Positions 1 to 7,453 of a stretch of DNA of 64,000 nucleotides are shown in pieces. Within the stretch, counting starts at the first letter, position 1. Each line of letters opens with the position of its first letter. The DNA is taken from IMG/VR virus record IMGVR_UViG_3300044714_000074, positions 1-64,000 of that record. One strand, written 5' to 3'. A model generated the notes under the pieces. The model had not been told where the DNA came from and did not search any database. It saw only the letters and a program-made list of their open reading frames with translations. The translations under genes were made by a program, and so were the position numbers. Source of the DNA: a virus.

Positions 1-21
1 GCCAGCCGTTTTCAAGCCGCA

Positions 22-204
22 TTATCTCTTGCGGAGCCCCCCCCCGCCGCCCCCCCCCCCCCCACGCTGGTAGGCCTCCTCGACGTAGAGCGTCGTCGGG
101 TCGACCATCTCGAACTTCGGCAGCCGCTTGCCGACCTCGGCCGGCTCGATGCCCTGGAGCGACGCGGAGCCGAGCGGGCGGATCGAGCGAAGACCTTCAG
201 TCAC
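22..204 (-). pseudogene. ParB-like nuclease-domain protein, N-terminal fragment interrupted by G-tract
   Basis: Starts at a GTG that overlaps the RusA stop (GTGA), the usual junction in this genome. Residues about 28-47 (PKFEMVDPTTLYVEEAYQR) resemble the start of ParB/sulfiredoxin-like domains found near phage terminases. The frame then enters a run of glycines and stops at once. In another frame after the tract an open stretch continues (APQEIMRLENGW), so the intact gene probably continued to the left. Phage ParB-like proteins are DNA-binding or nicking proteins. The exact role here is unknown, and the break may be a sequencing error rather than real decay. Confidence 0.5.
37..63. repeat. 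Interrupted poly-C (poly-G) tract
   Basis: Nine C, G, CC, G, then fourteen C. It falls inside the leftward ParB-like ORF, where it would encode a run of glycines directly after the conserved YQR. It may be a phase-variable homopolymer or a poly-G sequencing artefact. The ORF is nonsense beyond it in the current frame. Confidence 0.8.
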
Positions 205-662
205 GGTAGGCTCCCCGTTTCAGGTTCGGCGAAAACCTCTAGCTGGCAAATCTCGACTCGAAGCCGCGGCCGCTCGTCATATAGCTTCGAGACCTTGGCC
301 TCGACGATCTGCGAATCGTCGGCAAAAACGATGGAATTGAGGGCATCGGCCGCCGCTTTGGCGATGTTATCCCAATCCGGCCGGCCAGGGCGTACGGTCC
401 CGGCCAAAGCGGCATCCCGCTTCCTATTCGACCAACTGGTCGGGACGCCCATAAACGCTGTCACCGTGATCGCCAGCGGCCCCAGGATAGGCGGCCGGCC
501 GCGCATGGCCACCTTTGCCGTCAGGGCCAAGGCGCGCTCGTAGGCCCGCGTCTTGGCCGGTGTATAGGCATTAACGAAGGAGCGACCGGCTTTAGGGGCG
601 ACCACGCGGAATCGAGGCCGCCCCTTACCGATAGGTTCGCCGCGGAGCTCGACGACGATCAC
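201..662 (-). CDS. rusA: RusA-family Holliday junction resolvase
   Basis: A 153-residue protein matching RusA in length and motifs: GRPRF at residues 14-18, a P-x-SWS turn near 74-78, and the RPDWDN...DAL block at 94-107 followed by the acidic pair D115-D116. RusA enzymes are dimeric, metal-dependent endonucleases that resolve four-way DNA junctions. In phages they process recombination or replication intermediates before packaging. It is first in overlap with the ParB-like fragment and reads toward the terminase side if the genome is circular. Confidence 0.88.
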   Translation of the reverse strand: MIVVELRGEPIGKGRPRFRVVAPKAGRSFVNAYTPAKTRAYERALALTAKVAMRGRPPILGPLAITVTAFMGVPTSWSNRKRDAALAGTVRPGRPDWDNIAKAAADALNSIVFADDSQIVEAKVSKLYDERPRLRVEICQLEVFAEPETGSLP

Positions 663-665
663 GGC

Positions 666-1082
666 CTATTCGGCGGCGACGGCCGATTGCGTCGGGAACT
701 GATGGACGTTTTCGGGCTCCGCGTCGGCTTCCTCTTCATCGGCCTCACCCTCCGGCATAGGCAACCGTTCCGCCGATGCCGCCCGCTCGTTCAAACCGCT
801 GATGTCGCGGTAGTGATCGAGGCAATCGAAGAAGTCGGCCAGCTTCTCCGGCTCCATGCGATCGGCCTGGACGATGATTCGGAACGCCTTGCGGTGGAGA
901 TGGTTTTTCTCGACGGCAAGTTTGATTTCGGAGCCCAGCCCGCCGGAGATTTCGCTGATGTTGTTCTGCGCCTTCCGGGCCGACGACATCAGCTCGCGCA
1001 ATTTCCGCTGCGAGATTGCCGGCCGGACATCCGATTCCGTGGCGGCCTCGGTCGTCTTCGTCTTTTTCGGTTTTCGAGCCAT
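666..1082 (-). CDS. Hypothetical charged helical protein
   Basis: A 138-residue protein with a lysine-rich start (MARKPKKTKTTEA), a predicted helical core (residues about 25-95) and a strongly acidic tail. No catalytic motif is visible. It resembles small alphaproteobacterial nucleoid or DNA-associated helical proteins only in general composition, and I do not assign a family. It lies three bases upstream of rusA in the same operon, so co-expression with DNA-processing functions is likely. Confidence 0.7.
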   Translation of the reverse strand: MARKPKKTKTTEAATESDVRPAISQRKLRELMSSARKAQNNISEISGGLGSEIKLAVEKNHLHRKAFRIIVQADRMEPEKLADFFDCLDHYRDISGLNERAASAERLPMPEGEADEEEADAEPENVHQFPTQSAVAAE

Positions 1083-1097
1083 GATCTTCTCCTCGGT

Positions 1098-1283
1098 TCA
1101 GTGTTTCGTCGAATGGGCGGCTTCGTCATCCAAAGCGATTTCGCGCATGGATTCCGCAATGATTTCTGCCGCACGGCGGTCGCAACCACCGGAGACGGCC
1201 ATCAGCCAAGCCAAGGTGTCCCGGTCCAACGGTAGGACCAGGGCGACGGGCTCGCGGTCATCTTCGGCAGAGTTCAAAGCCAT
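1098..1283 (-). CDS. Small hypothetical protein
   Basis: A 61-residue product beginning MALNSAEDDREPV. The longer upstream reading of this frame looks like a shadow of the regulator gene, so the internal ATG at 1283 is preferred. A helical core follows (DTLAWLMAVSGGCDRRAAEI). Function unknown. It lies between the regulator and the helical protein, in the same orientation. Confidence 0.55.
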   Translation of the reverse strand: MALNSAEDDREPVALVLPLDRDTLAWLMAVSGGCDRRAAEIIAESMREIALDDEAAHSTKH

Positions 1284-1347
1284 GGCGGCGGCTTTAAGCG
1301 ATTCGGAGTTTGAAAGCCAATAGTTTGAGAGGAAAATCCACAACCCG
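1284..1347. other. Short intergenic gap
   Basis: 64 bases between the regulator stop and the small leftward protein. I see no terminator or promoter in it. Confidence 0.5.
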
Positions 1348-1623
1348 TTACTTGCGGCGCGGCCTCTCGAAAACCTCCCGGTCCATGAATATGCCTTCCA
1401 GGATCGGGGTTTCGGCGTTGGCCGGCCAGGTCGCCCGGCATCTCGCCAAGAATTTGTCGAGCTTCTTGAGGGTAATGGACAATGTTCCGGCCCGTAACTC
1501 ACTGATAAATGTGGAATTTCCATAAAGACGGCGGCTTACCGTCTTGTCAGTGATGCCCTCGGCCAACTGATAGGCTTCGACCAGGGCGAGGATGTTTTTC
1601 CGGGCGATTGCATCTGTGGACAT
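1348..1623 (-). CDS. HTH transcriptional regulator (phage repressor/Cro-like)
   Basis: A 91-residue protein. The segment TVSRRLYGNSTFISELRAG (about 28-46) reads as a helix-turn-helix, with a recognition helix around STFISELR and a following dimerising helix (LKKLDKFLARC). This pattern is common in short alphaproteobacterial phage regulators. It is the first leftward gene next to the divergent control region and has a good Shine-Dalgarno (GGGAGG) before ATG 1623. The dyad at 1647-1680 is its most likely operator. Whether it controls lysogeny or only early/late timing cannot be told. Confidence 0.65.
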   Translation of the reverse strand: MSTDAIARKNILALVEAYQLAEGITDKTVSRRLYGNSTFISELRAGTLSITLKKLDKFLARCRATWPANAETPILEGIFMDREVFERPRRK

Positions 1624-1646
1624 GGCGGCCTCCCTATCACGGCGGT

Positions 1647-1680
1647 CTCAAACCGGCAAGCCGACGGCTTGACATTTGAG
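1647..1680. promoter_or_regulatory. Divergent operator candidate: nested dyad with TTGACA element
   Basis: The core is a perfect dyad CAAGCCG-A-CGGCTTG at 1657-1671. It is flanked by outer arms CTCAAA (1647-1652) and TTTGAG (1675-1680), also inverted but offset by one base. TTGACA (1669-1674) overlaps the dyad and points rightward. A weak -10 (CATACC) lies 17 bases downstream, ahead of the first early gene. This layout fits repression of the early operon by the adjacent HTH protein. Confidence 0.55.
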
Positions 1681-1730
1681 AGAATTTTCCGCATACCAAT
1701 GATGCTTTGCCAACCGAAAGGGGCACTGAA

Positions 1731-1901
1731 ATGACCGAACCTCTCACCGTTCAAGGCTTCTACGCGACGCGGGTCGCCGCCCGCCGGGTCGGCCGATTCG
1801 TCATGCTGACCGCGCTTGTCGCGCTCTCCCTCCTACTCGGTGCCTGCGTCATAGCGGCAACCGTGATCGACATCCTCTTCGTGTCGTGGAGGCTGTCGTG
1901 A
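1731..1901 (+). CDS. Small single-span membrane protein
   Basis: A 56-residue protein starting MTEPLTVQGF after a clear ribosome-binding site (AAAGGGG). A basic stretch (RVAARRVGR) precedes one long hydrophobic segment with a second hydrophobic part near the C-terminus. It is the first gene of the rightward early operon, and its TGA overlaps the GTG of the next gene. Role unknown; first-gene small membrane proteins in phages are often host-takeover factors. Confidence 0.6.
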   Translation: MTEPLTVQGFYATRVAARRVGRFVMLTALVALSLLLGACVIAATVIDILFVSWRLS

Positions 1902-2242
1902 GCGAGAGTAAGCATACGCCAGCACCGTGGATTGCAGACTTTGCCACTTATGGGGGCCCGACGATCCGAACACCGCTTGTGAATGCGGTTGGTGGATATG
2001 CCATCGCGCATATTTTGCGGAGTCCAAATCAAACTGACCCGCAAGTAACGGTCGCCAATGCGCGCCTGATCGCCGCGTCACCGGATTTGCTGGAAAAACT
2101 CAAAGCCGCACTCCCCTATGTCGAGCGCGTCGCCGCAACTGCACCAACCGAGCCTAGTCGCATTCAAAAACAGCGAGAGGCATCAAAGACGGCAGCAGAA
2201 ATCCGCGCCGCCATTGCCAAGGCCACCGAAAGCGAATCATGA
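1898..2242 (+). CDS. Conserved phage early protein (HTPxPW / ANARLIAASPDLL type)
   Basis: A 114-residue protein read from GTG 1898, overlapping the previous stop. It begins SESKHTPAPW and contains ANARLIAASPDLLEKLK (about 53-69). This pairing is characteristic of a very common but uncharacterised phage/prophage early protein. An in-frame ATG four codons upstream is possible. Function unknown. Confidence 0.75.
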   Translation: MSESKHTPAPWIADFATYGGPTIRTPLVNAVGGYAIAHILRSPNQTDPQVTVANARLIAASPDLLEKLKAALPYVERVAATAPTEPSRIQKQREASKTAAEIRAAIAKATESES

Positions 2243-2478
2243 GAACCGCTGACGCCAGCAACGAAGCGATGTTCGTCACCGACGGCGAACTTCCTCTGGT
2301 CGTCGCCGTGGAAACCGCCGTCCAGATCATCTCCGAAGTCCGCCGGCTGTCTGATCCCGACGCCGTCGAACTGATCACCGCCCGCGTCCGGGCAATCCAC
2401 CAAGCCGGAATAACCGCCGGCGCCACCTTGGCGCAGATCGCGGTGCAGCAGGCGTTCGCGCCGAAGGAGAAGCCATGA
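2239..2478 (+). CDS. Hypothetical early protein
   Basis: A 79-residue product joined to both neighbours by four-base ATGA overlaps. Mostly helical and alanine-rich, with no recognised motif. The tight coupling supports that it is translated. Confidence 0.65.
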   Translation: MRTADASNEAMFVTDGELPLVVAVETAVQIISEVRRLSDPDAVELITARVRAIHQAGITAGATLAQIAVQQAFAPKEKP

Positions 2479-2687
2479 CCCGCGCCGAGATCGCCACGTC
2501 CACCGACCGCGCCGCCCTCGACGCCGCCCATCTCCGGGCATGGCAGACGCATGATCTGGAAACCCAACTCCGAGTCCTGCACCGGCTCGGTCAACTCGAC
2601 GGCGTCACGCTGCGCCGGATGCGGGATCGCCGCGATGCGGACCAAAAAGATGCGGATGAGGAACGGGAGTTCGGAGGACATTGGTGA
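2475..2687 (+). CDS. Hypothetical early protein
   Basis: A 70-residue, strongly charged helical protein with a C-terminal acidic/basic cluster. It overlaps the previous gene by four bases (ATGA), and its stop overlaps the next ATG (TGATG). Function unknown. Confidence 0.6.
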   Translation: MTRAEIATSTDRAALDAAHLRAWQTHDLETQLRVLHRLGQLDGVTLRRMRDRRDADQKDADEEREFGGHW

Positions 2688-2743
2688 TGGCCGAATACGT
2701 CACCTTGGAAGGAAAATGCTTCAGCGCCGAGGTGGCGCTGTGA
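2687..2743 (+). CDS. 18-codon ORF, possible leader or gene remnant
   Basis: It starts MAEYVTLEGK. Its ATG overlaps the previous stop and its TGA overlaps the GTG of the next gene, exactly as real genes do here. It could be a translational coupler, or the 5' remnant of a gene replaced by the AT-richer gene that follows. Confidence 0.35.
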   Translation: MAEYVTLEGKCFSAEVAL

Positions 2744-3240
2744 AAGCCGGTGGGGTGGAATTTTTCCCGGATAGGGACACATTGCATCGAGCATACGGCT
2801 CGATCGGAGCCCGCTTTTCGAGGGTCTCATCGGTTGATGCAATTTGGGTAGTTGGTCTGGTTTATTTTCTTTCTGGCGAAAGAACTGGCGTTGTGAAGAG
2901 ACTACTTCTTCCTGATCCAGAAGGCACCGCACTCCGACATGTCATGGAAACCGCAAATGTCGCAGAAACGATTAAAAACATCAAAGATGTAACGGCGGCT
3001 GCCAGAAAGGGAGGAACAAAAGTTAAGTGGTACGACAATTTTTTGTATCACAGCATAATTTTGGCTGACCTAGACAAGCCGTCAGGATGGATACACGTCG
3101 AATCTGTTTTTCCCTATTCCAAATCAATGAAACGACCAAGTTGGACGCTATCCAAACGACAATCCGAAGAAGCCGTAATGGAGATGAGGCGGATTTTTGA
3201 TGAGATTTGGCATGCTGCAAAGGAGCCGCCGTTGTCATGA
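2740..3240 (+). CDS. Hypothetical protein, AT-richer than neighbours
   Basis: A 166-residue protein read from GTG 2740. The C-terminal half contains KVKWYDNFLYHSIILADLD and a conserved-looking WIHVESVFPYS-KS-KRPS segment. I do not recognise the family. The base composition (runs such as attaaaaacatcaaagatg) differs from the GC-rich flanks, which suggests recent acquisition. An ATG at 2716 with GGAAGG just upstream is an alternative start. Confidence 0.6.
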   Translation: MKAGGVEFFPDRDTLHRAYGSIGARFSRVSSVDAIWVVGLVYFLSGERTGVVKRLLLPDPEGTALRHVMETANVAETIKNIKDVTAAARKGGTKVKWYDNFLYHSIILADLDKPSGWIHVESVFPYSKSMKRPSWTLSKRQSEEAVMEMRRIFDEIWHAAKEPPLS

Positions 3241-3356
3241 TATCAGCACCCGTTAATTGCCGTTTCGACGAATCATTGCGCCGCCATCAACAATTTTTGG
3301 ATGACTGGCTGCAGCGGTTTGAGGCTGTGATCGAGAAAGCAAAGGAAATGCAATGA
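3237..3356 (+). CDS. 39-residue hypothetical protein
   Basis: It begins MISAPVNCRF and ends with a helix (WLQRFEAVIEKAKEMQ). Its ATG overlaps the upstream TGA and its stop overlaps the ERF start (ATGA), so it is translationally coupled to the ERF gene. Function unknown. Confidence 0.5.
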   Translation: MISAPVNCRFDESLRRHQQFLDDWLQRFEAVIEKAKEMQ

Positions 3357-4201
3357 CCAAAACCAAACCAGCCGAACCGGCATTGTTCGAACAAGGAGTC
3401 GAGTCGACTCCGCCTGGACCGGTTGCCAGCAAAAAGCGCAGCGTCGCAACTGTGGAAAAGTTGCCGCCGCCAGCGCCCGACAACATGCTGGCGATCATCG
3501 CCAGCGCCGCCGCGAATCCGAACGTCGATGTCGCCAAGATGAAAGAGCTTCTGGCGATGCAACGCGAGATAGCCACCGAGCAAGCTCGCATGGCTTTCAC
3601 CGAAGCGTTTATCGCGATGAAGCTGCCGACCATCCGCCGCGACGGCAGGATCGAGATCGAAGGCCGGCACGGCAAGAAGGGCGGCGCCATGCGCTACGCC
3701 ACCTTCGAGAACATCAACAGCGTCATCGAACCGATCTTGCGGCAGCACGGCTTCGCGATGTGGTTCGAGCCCGACATCGGCGAAGACGGCAAGATCGTCA
3801 TGCGCGGCCATCTCGATCATATCCGCGGCCACGGCAAATCCTGCGCGATCTCGCTTCCGCTAGAGACATCCGGCGCCAAGAACAACGTTCAAGGCGTCGG
3901 TTCCTCGATCAGCTACGGCAAGCGTTATGCCGCAATCGCGCTACTGAATATCGTCAGCCACGCGCCGGAAGATCAGGACTTGGATGGCAACGCGCCGCCG
4001 AGCGAGTTCGTGACCGATGAGCAACTCGACCAACTCGTGAAGGCTTGCGAGGTCGTCAGTGCGCCGCAAGACAAGCTGGTCGCATATCTGAACTCGAAAC
4101 GACCGAAGGGCCATCCAGAACTTGATGCGCTGGCGCGGCTCCCGGCCTCTCGTTTCCAGGAAGCGCTCGACACCATCAAAACCTATAGGCCGAAGCCATG
4201 A
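3353..4201 (+). CDS. erf: ERF-family single-strand DNA annealing protein
   Basis: A 282-residue protein with the ERF core at about 43-200: ERF-type helices (MLAIIASAAANPNVDVAKM), then RYATFENINSVIEPILRQHG, and GVGSSISYGKRYA (about 182-194). ERF proteins form rings that anneal complementary single strands in phage recombination. The next gene is a YqaJ exonuclease, so the pair forms a lambda-Red-like recombination module. The C-terminal tail (about 205-282) probably binds partners. Confidence 0.88.
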   Translation: MTKTKPAEPALFEQGVESTPPGPVASKKRSVATVEKLPPPAPDNMLAIIASAAANPNVDVAKMKELLAMQREIATEQARMAFTEAFIAMKLPTIRRDGRIEIEGRHGKKGGAMRYATFENINSVIEPILRQHGFAMWFEPDIGEDGKIVMRGHLDHIRGHGKSCAISLPLETSGAKNNVQGVGSSISYGKRYAAIALLNIVSHAPEDQDLDGNAPPSEFVTDEQLDQLVKACEVVSAPQDKLVAYLNSKRPKGHPELDALARLPASRFQEALDTIKTYRPKP

Positions 4202-4821
4202 GCGAGCAGGGCACAGACGAGTGGCTGCAGGAGCGGCTCGGCAAGGTCACGGCGTCGCGGTTGTCCGATGTCATCGCCAAGACGAAAACCGGATGGGGCG
4301 CGTCACGCGCGAACTACATGGCGGAACTCATCGCCGAACGCCTCACCATGACGCCAGCCGAGAAGTTCACCAATGCTGCCATGCAGTGGGGACTCGATAC
4401 CGAGGCCGAAGCCTGCTCGGCTTACGCCTTCCGGCATGATGCCGACTTGCAAGAGGTCGGTTTCATCCCGCATCCGAAGATCCCGATGACAGGCGCGAGC
4501 CCGGATCGTTTAGTCGGGGAGCTTGGTCTAGCCGAGATCAAATGCCCGAATACGGCGACGCATATTGACACGTTGCTCGGCACTCCGATCGCCGACAAGT
4601 ACATCGTTCAGATGCAATGGCAGATGGCGTGTACCAGCCGGAAGTGGTGCGATTGGGTTTCCTACGATCCGAGGATGCCGGAGAACATGCGATTGTTCGT
4701 GAAACGGGTGATGCGCGACGATACGCGAATCGCCGAACTGGAGCGCGCCGTGATCGACTTCCTCAGAGAGCTCGATGAGAAAACATCGGCGCTGCGCGAA
4801 CGCTACGGAGCCGCCGCTTGA
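4198..4821 (+). CDS. YqaJ-family PD-(D/E)xK exonuclease
   Basis: A 207-residue protein with the YqaJ signature: WLQERLGKVTASRL near the N-terminus, GASPD (99-103) and EIKCP (113-117). These supply the D and E-x-K of the PD-(D/E)xK nuclease centre, followed by a QMQWQM motif. These enzymes resect 5' ends to make 3' single strands for the annealing protein encoded immediately upstream (four-base overlap). Confidence 0.9.
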   Translation: MSEQGTDEWLQERLGKVTASRLSDVIAKTKTGWGASRANYMAELIAERLTMTPAEKFTNAAMQWGLDTEAEACSAYAFRHDADLQEVGFIPHPKIPMTGASPDRLVGELGLAEIKCPNTATHIDTLLGTPIADKYIVQMQWQMACTSRKWCDWVSYDPRMPENMRLFVKRVMRDDTRIAELERAVIDFLRELDEKTSALRERYGAAA

Positions 4822-5378
4822 GCCGCAGCCAAGCCATAGCCTACGTCTGGCGCGAAGTTGAGATCGTCGATCCACAAACCGGAGAGACGACGAAAGTTGG
4901 CGCCATGGTGCCGTCTATCCGCTATCGGAAAATAGCGGAACGGCTGTTCGGCGCCGGCGGCGAACATGTGCTGGAGGAAGTTGCAGAACGGTCGCGCGCC
5001 AGTCATTCGCATTATTTCGCCTCTCTGAACGATCTCTTTGAGAACGTTCCAGAGAGAATGGAAGCCCGCTGGCCGACTGCCGAGCATTTCCGCAAATGGC
5101 TTCTGATTGAGACCGGCTGGTTCAACGAAAAAGAATTTGATCTCCAATCCGAAAAACACGCCAAGGCGCTCGGCACGTTCATCCGCACCAACGACGCCTT
5201 CGCCCGCATTTCGATTCACGGCACCAAGGTGATCGTCCGCACCGCGAAATCGCAATCGCTCAAAAATATGGGCGCCGAGGACTTCCGACGCTCCAAGGCA
5301 GACGTTTTAGACCTCGCTAGCCAATTAGTTGGCGTCACGCCATCGGTCGCATCGAAGAACGCAGGGAGAGCAGCATGA
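4818..5378 (+). CDS. Conserved hypothetical phage protein of the recombination cluster
   Basis: A 186-residue protein from a TTG start overlapping the exonuclease stop. The middle segment (SHYFASLNDLFENVPERMEARWPTAEHFRKWLLIETGWF) is typical of an uncharacterised alphaproteobacterial phage protein that often follows exonuclease genes. No catalytic motif is evident. Role inferred only from position: an accessory to replication or recombination. Confidence 0.7.
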   Translation: MSRSQAIAYVWREVEIVDPQTGETTKVGAMVPSIRYRKIAERLFGAGGEHVLEEVAERSRASHSHYFASLNDLFENVPERMEARWPTAEHFRKWLLIETGWFNEKEFDLQSEKHAKALGTFIRTNDAFARISIHGTKVIVRTAKSQSLKNMGAEDFRRSKADVLDLASQLVGVTPSVASKNAGRAA

Positions 5379-5593
5379 CCCCGCAAGATGACCGCTACGC
5401 CGGCCGGCGCGACCGCGTCGTCGTCCAGGTCTTCGAGAAATGGGCCAACGGAGCGACATTAACTGAGGAGCGCGAAGCGGATTTAATGCTCCTCGTCACC
5501 GCCGCCGCCGATCTCACCTACAACTCCCGGATCAACGATCTGGACTGGGAGGAGGCGGCGCTGAAGTATTTGAGGGAGAGTAACGAGCGATGA
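5375..5593 (+). CDS. Hypothetical early protein
   Basis: A 72-residue acidic helical protein containing VFEKWANGATLTEEREADLM. Four-base overlaps with both neighbours support translation. No family recognised. Confidence 0.6.
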   Translation: MTPQDDRYAGRRDRVVVQVFEKWANGATLTEEREADLMLLVTAAADLTYNSRINDLDWEEAALKYLRESNER

Positions 5594-6483
5594 GAGAGGT
5601 TTTTGTTGAGAGAATATTTAGAACCGACAGTCTCGATGTGATCGAAAAGGCCAACGTCATCATTGACGAGTATCAGGCGCAGGGCTTCACCTTGACGCTG
5701 CGCCAGCTCTATTACCAATTCGTCGCACTCGGTTTCCTCGCCAACAAGCAATCCGAATATAAGCGCCTTGGCTCGATCATAAACGATGCTCGGCTAGCCG
5801 GGATGATCGATTGGGCCGCGATGGAAGATCGTGTCCGGAATCTCGACACGCTACCGCATTGGCCAGACCCACACGACTTTCTTGGAGATGCCCCGGCTTG
5901 GTATCGAGAGGATTTATGGTCCAGTCAGCCCGTCAATATCGAAGTGTGGATTGAAAAAGATGCGCTCGCTGGCGTGATTGAGCCGGTCTGCCGACGATGG
6001 CGGCTCCCATTCCTTGCTTGCCGTGGTTACGTCTCGCAGTCCGAACTCTATTCGGCAGGCAAGCGATTTTTCAAAGACGCCTGCGATAATAAGCGCCGCA
6101 CGCTTGTACTACATCACGACCCGAGCGGCATCGATATGACACGCGACAATTTGGAGCGGCTGCGGATGTTTTCCGATACGGCGCTAGGCTCAACCGTGGA
6201 CGTAAAGCGCATCGCCCTCAATTTCGATCAAGTGGAGCAGTACGATCCGCCGCCAAATCCAGCGAAGGAAACCGACAGTCGCGCGAGCGGCTACATTGAT
6301 CGATACGGCGGCGAATCTTGGGAACTCGATGCGCTCGACCCTGCGGTAATTGACGGGCTCATAGAGGCCGAGGTCCAGGCGGTCATCAACATCAAAAAAT
6401 GGCGCAAGGCGATGAAGGCCGAAGAAGAAAACCGTGAGCGCATCCGGGATGCCGCCCGATGGCTCGAAGATAATTCGGAATAA
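5590..6483 (+). CDS. TOPRIM-domain protein (Spo11/TopoVI-A-like phage protein)
   Basis: A 297-residue protein. The N-terminal part has TLRQLYYQFV (36-45), a winged-helix-like motif with paired tyrosines. It is followed by IEVWIEKDAL (117-126, candidate TOPRIM glutamate E122) and LHHDPSGIDM (174-183, the D-x-D-like site). This order matches phage proteins related to topoisomerase VI A/Spo11 and JetD-type TOPRIM nucleases. It probably cleaves or nicks DNA. Whether Y41 or Y42 is catalytic is inference. Confidence 0.7.
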   Translation: MREVFVERIFRTDSLDVIEKANVIIDEYQAQGFTLTLRQLYYQFVALGFLANKQSEYKRLGSIINDARLAGMIDWAAMEDRVRNLDTLPHWPDPHDFLGDAPAWYREDLWSSQPVNIEVWIEKDALAGVIEPVCRRWRLPFLACRGYVSQSELYSAGKRFFKDACDNKRRTLVLHHDPSGIDMTRDNLERLRMFSDTALGSTVDVKRIALNFDQVEQYDPPPNPAKETDSRASGYIDRYGGESWELDALDPAVIDGLIEAEVQAVINIKKWRKAMKAEEENRERIRDAARWLEDNSE

Positions 6484-6485
6484 TC

Positions 6486-6719
6486 ATGCCCCGCCCCGTC
6501 CGCCGACGCAGCGGAACGAAACTCCGCACCGCCTTCGATTACGAGACCGGGCGCAAGATCATCGAGATCGTCGACGCCCGCGGCAGGATGGTCGGCGTGA
6601 TTCGGCCCTGGGAGGGAGACGACACCGCCGTCGTCATCGATTCGTTTCATGTCCGCGACGTCATCAACGGCAACGACCGCGTGACGCAGGTTCCTAGAAT
6701 GATGGTGAGGTTTACATGA
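6486..6719 (+). CDS. Hypothetical small basic protein
   Basis: A 77-residue protein with an arginine-rich N-terminus (MPRPVRRRSGTKLR) and a beta-rich remainder. It lies two bases after the TOPRIM gene and overlaps the next gene by four bases. The family is not recognised. Confidence 0.55.
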   Translation: MPRPVRRRSGTKLRTAFDYETGRKIIEIVDARGRMVGVIRPWEGDDTAVVIDSFHVRDVINGNDRVTQVPRMMVRFT

Positions 6720-6916
6720 GACTACCAACGAAGGACGAACTGATCGGCGCGCTGGCGATGGCGCTGTCCGCCGGCATGTTGATTCTCGTCGCCTGGGCGC
6801 TATCGGAGCCGTGCCGGCCGAATACGCCGACGCTGATGATCGGCGACGCGATCCTGGTCGCCGGGTGCAAGCCGCACGAGGGAGGGTGGACGTATGCAAT
6901 TCAACATCAACAATGA
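6716..6916 (+). CDS. Small membrane protein
   Basis: A 66-residue protein with one hydrophobic span (about 10-30) and two cysteines in the C-terminal part (EPCRPNTP, AGCKPHEGG) that could pair if periplasmic. Function unknown. Confidence 0.55.
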   Translation: MRLPTKDELIGALAMALSAGMLILVAWALSEPCRPNTPTLMIGDAILVAGCKPHEGGWTYAIQHQQ

Positions 6917-7136
6917 GGTTAGAATACAGCTGACGGACCTTGGCCGTACTATTCACCGCCAGAACTTCGAGAAGCTACTTCCGGACTTAGCTTATGAGCC
7001 TCCGATAGAGGACGCCGATGGGTGGTCATCGTGGCAACTCTGGAAACTGGCGCATGAGTTCGGCGCTCATCTCTACAATGGTTGCGATCCGCCGTTCAAA
7101 AGCTGCATCGAGATTCCGGAAAAGGGCACTCAATGA
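6894..7136 (+). CDS. Hypothetical protein
   Basis: An 80-residue protein starting MQFNINNEVRIQLTDLGR. The residues DGWSSWQLWKLAHEFG recall small phage proteins that follow this pattern, of unknown role. It overlaps the previous gene by 23 bases and the next by four. Confidence 0.6.
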   Translation: MQFNINNEVRIQLTDLGRTIHRQNFEKLLPDLAYEPPIEDADGWSSWQLWKLAHEFGAHLYNGCDPPFKSCIEIPEKGTQ

Positions 7137-7453
7137 GCCGCGTCGCCGAAACTCTCGATCCCGGCCCCTACAGCGGTCTGCCAGGGTTCAAGACGGGCGG
7201 AACCAGCCGGGAGGCCGCCAGGGCCGTCGCCGGCGAAGCCTCCAACCTCCGGGAAAGGGCCCACGCCGCCCTAGCGGCGGCCGGCTATGGGGGTCTGACC
7301 GCCGACCAAGTTGCCCTAGCCCTCGGGCGGGATCGCTTATCAGTGCGGCCCCGCCTTAGCGAGATGGCCGCTTTATCGAGGATTGTCCGGACCGGGGAGC
7401 GCCGGCGGAACGAGAGCGGGCTGAGCGCCGCGGTCTGGCGGGTGGCGCCATGA
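7133..7453 (+). CDS. Winged-helix DNA-binding phage protein
   Basis: A 106-residue protein from ATG 7133 (ATGA overlap). The segment GLTADQVALALGRDRLSVRPRLSEM (about 51-75) is a helix-turn-helix followed by a wing-like RIVRTGERRRNESG. Short proteins with this pattern are common in phage early operons and are thought to bind DNA in replication or regulation. Confidence 0.65.
   Translation: MSRVAETLDPGPYSGLPGFKTGGTSREAARAVAGEASNLRERAHAALAAAGYGGLTADQVALALGRDRLSVRPRLSEMAALSRIVRTGERRRNESGLSAAVWRVAP

Noticed and set aside
666-1082. GapR/DUF2312-like identity for the helical protein
   Set aside because: General size and helix content fit, but the characteristic conserved residues were not seen.
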